Shown here in pieces: positions 62,370 through 64,000 of a DNA stretch of 64,000 nucleotides; within the stretch, counting starts at the first letter, position 1; each line of letters starts with the position of its first letter. Source of the stretch: JBFHIJ01 sp041596515 (GTDB taxonomy: Bacteria > Bacteroidota > Ignavibacteria > Kapaibacteriales > UBA2268); contig JBFHIJ010000005.1 in NCBI GenBank assembly GCA_041596515.1, positions 62,001 to 126,000 on the forward strand. Direction: 5' to 3'. A program made the translations under genes and the position numbers. The notes under the pieces were generated by a model, which saw nothing but the letters and a program-made list of their open reading frames with translations, made no database searches and was not told the origin of the DNA.

Positions 62370-64000
62370 TTAAAAGTCAAAACTCTCGTGCTCGCTCGGT
62401 GGTAATGATTGAGTTTCTCTTCTGTCAAGAAACGCCTGACCGGTAGACATTTTTCTGTCTATTTTGAATTTTTTCATTACTTTTTGTAGATTCTCTGTCA
62501 TTTGGGCTAAAGTTTCAGATGATTGAGCTATAGCCTCTATATTCTTGGCAGAATTAACGGCAACCTCGGAAATATTAGTAACATTTTTAGCTAATTGTTC
62601 TCCGGTGGCTGCCTGCTGTTCGGAGGAAGTGGCAATAGAATTTACCATATCCAGCACATCTTCGGAGCTTTGGACTACTTTATTTAAAGCGTCGCCTGCA
62701 TTATCAGCAAGAGTAATCCCAGTTTGCACTTCATCAGTACCTTTTTTCATTACCATCACCGCTGATTCTGTTTCTTTTTGAATACTATTAATCATATTCG
62801 ATATCTGTTTTGTAGCATCCGTAGTTCTTTCAGCCAATTTTCTTACTTCATCAGCTACCACAGCAAAGCCTCTGCCTTGTTCACCGGCACGTGCAGCTTC
62901 TATAGCAGCATTAAGAGCTAATAAATTAGTTTGATCTGCAATTTCTTCAATCACTGAAATAATAGTTCCAATTTCAGTAGATGATTGACCAAGCTTTTCA
63001 ATGTTTGTAGCAGATTGTTGTACAACTTCAGCAATTTCTTTCATCTTTTCAATTGTCTGGATTACTACTTGACCGCCATCCTTAGCTATTTTACCATTAT
63101 TATCAGCAAAGTTCGCTGTTTTATTAGCATTGGTGGAGTTTTCGGTAATAGTCATACTCATTTCTTCGATTGCAGATGCAATTTCTTCGACTTGTGAGCT
63201 CTGTTCGTGAGATGAAGTTGCGACGCTGTCTGATGCATTAGAGATCTCAGTCGAAGCATTAGCTACAGAAACTACAACATCATTAAGTTGGGTAAGTAAG
63301 TCAGAGAGTGACTCACCCAACGAGTTTATGCTCTCTTTTAGTTTTTCATGATCTCCGCGATAGTTGCCTACCATACGTACTGTCATATCTCCTGAAGCTA
63401 GAACTTCCAGCACTTCGCCTGCCTCTTCGATAGGTGCAACAACTGCATCTAAAGTCTGATTTATTCCTGATACGATATCATTCCATCTACCCGGATAGCC
63501 GGAGGTGTCTATTCTCTGTTTCAAATCGCCTTGAATAGCTTTTTCAGCACTGCCCGCTGTGTCGTCTATCAAGTTTTGTATAAAGTCTGCAAGAGTATTA
63601 ATGTACTCAGCAAGACTACGGTATTCACCTTGATACTCATTGATATTCAGTTTTACTAAATCCTCACCTTTTGAGACTTTATTCAAGAAAGAAAGAGTTG
63701 TGTTGAATTCAGTTGTAAAAGCATCAATTGTGCTATTAACACCTAAAATAACATTAGCAAAATCACCATTATGTCTCTCTGCATCTGCTCTGACACTAAA
63801 ATCACCACTGATTGCAGCATCTGATAGCTTTTGCGCATCTTCTACAAGTGCTCTTATGGCTTCCATCATTTTGATAAATGAAGGCGTAAGCTCATCATCA
63901 GAAGATAGTTTGCCATTTGTTTTAAGCAGCTCAAGTTTGGACAAATCGCCATTACTAATCTCTATTGCCAGACCTAAAATCCTTTCAAGTTTACCTATAG
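62370..64000 (-). CDS. Methyl-accepting chemotaxis protein (partial, N-terminus off window)
   Basis: The frame is open through the right edge; a TTG at 63944 is internal, since upstream codons (LERILGLAIEISNGDLSKLE) continue the homology with the receptor at 4191-8447. About 543 residues are visible: three HAMP-like modules (AAISGDFSVRADAERHNGDF, IQGDLKQRIDTSGYPGRW, LASGDMTVRMVGNYRGDHE) and then the signalling domain with the tip DQTNLLALNAAIEAARAGEQ. It ends SLPPSEHESFDF, an acidic/aromatic tail; a CheR-binding role is possible but not shown. The sensor domain lies outside the window. Confidence 0.92.
   Translation of the reverse strand, partial: IGKLERILGLAIEISNGDLSKLELLKTNGKLSSDDELTPSFIKMMEAIRALVEDAQKLSDAAISGDFSVRADAERHNGDFANVILGVNSTIDAFTTEFNTTLSFLNKVSKGEDLVKLNINEYQGEYRSLAEYINTLADFIQNLIDDTAGSAEKAIQGDLKQRIDTSGYPGRWNDIVSGINQTLDAVVAPIEEAGEVLEVLASGDMTVRMVGNYRGDHEKLKESINSLGESLSDLLTQLNDVVVSVANASTEISNASDSVATSSHEQSSQVEEIASAIEEMSMTITENSTNANKTANFADNNGKIAKDGGQVVIQTIEKMKEIAEVVQQSATNIEKLGQSSTEIGTIISVIEEIADQTNLLALNAAIEAARAGEQGRGFAVVADEVRKLAERTTDATKQISNMINSIQKETESAVMVMKKGTDEVQTGITLADNAGDALNKVVQSSEDVLDMVNSIATSSEQQAATGEQLAKNVTNISEVAVNSAKNIEAIAQSSETLAQMTENLQKVMKKFKIDRKMSTGQAFLDRRETQSLPPSEHESFDF

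Noticed and set aside
1..64000. CRISPR array, prophage or transposon
   Set aside because: No regular spacer-repeat array, integrase, transposase or phage structural gene was seen in either strand.

Overview
The window looks like a chromosomal piece of a bacterium from the FCB group (Bacteroidota/Chlorobiota/Ignavibacteria/Kapaibacteriota). Two large secreted proteins (25343-32272 and 54166-56961) end in the PNPA-type C-terminal domain of the type IX secretion system (T9SS). The DNA is AT-rich, and many genes have clear Shine-Dalgarno (SD) sequences (AGGAGG before nuoB, GGAGG before the giant secreted protein), which is more typical of Chlorobi/Ignavibacteria/Kapabacteria-like lineages than of classical Bacteroidetes. 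TTG and GTG starts are common. I cannot fix the genus from sequence alone. No rRNA, tRNA, CRISPR array, transposase or phage gene was recognised.

Layout. 1-8447: a multihaem cytochrome c cut by the left edge, a two-lipoyl-domain E2 acyltransferase, a ferritin-like protein and a 1418-residue chemoreceptor. 8766-15084: purC, a LysE-type exporter, nuoA-nuoB standing without the rest of complex I, an intergenic stretch with three hairpins, and alaS. 15696-24931: two histidine kinases without response regulators around a MarC-type membrane protein, then an ADP-forming acyl-CoA synthetase and dapA. 25343-36796: a 2309-residue T9SS protein with LamG, FlgE-like and dockerin-like parts, a PilM-like protein, a phosphoglucose/phosphomannose isomerase, a small Tudor-like protein, rpsU and a type I asparaginase.

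36880-42847 is the most unusual region. gatE-gatD, a tRNA-dependent amidotransferase pair regarded as archaeal, lies convergent to the asparaginase gene. Between them sits a 2.4 kb insert holding a Cys-rich secreted protein, a propeller-like exported protein and a thioredoxin-fold protein. It is flanked on both sides by copies of the gatD terminator and the last codons of gatD, the scar of an insertion/duplication event.

43180-64000: a lipoprotein; an ECF sigma factor with an anti-sigma factor that continues into a beta-barrel-like domain; dapB with a DUF1573 gene and a LolD-type ATPase; infC-rpmI-rplT-pheS; lysS; a class I glutamine amidotransferase with a secreted protein; a thiamine-binding-like protein; a T9SS subtilase; a KamA-family radical SAM enzyme; the chain mlaD-cobB-acpS-ispD; and a second chemoreceptor, cut by the right edge and paralogous to the first.

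Taken together: lysine/diaminopimelate synthesis (dapA, dapB), translation (alaS, lysS, pheS, infC, rpmI, rplT, rpsU, gatDE), respiration (nuoAB, cytochrome), energy conservation from acyl-CoA, and strong sensing and secretion capacity suggest a motile or surface-interacting heterotroph. Most transcription units end in clear intrinsic terminators, listed below. Function calls rest on motif recognition by eye; no database search was run.
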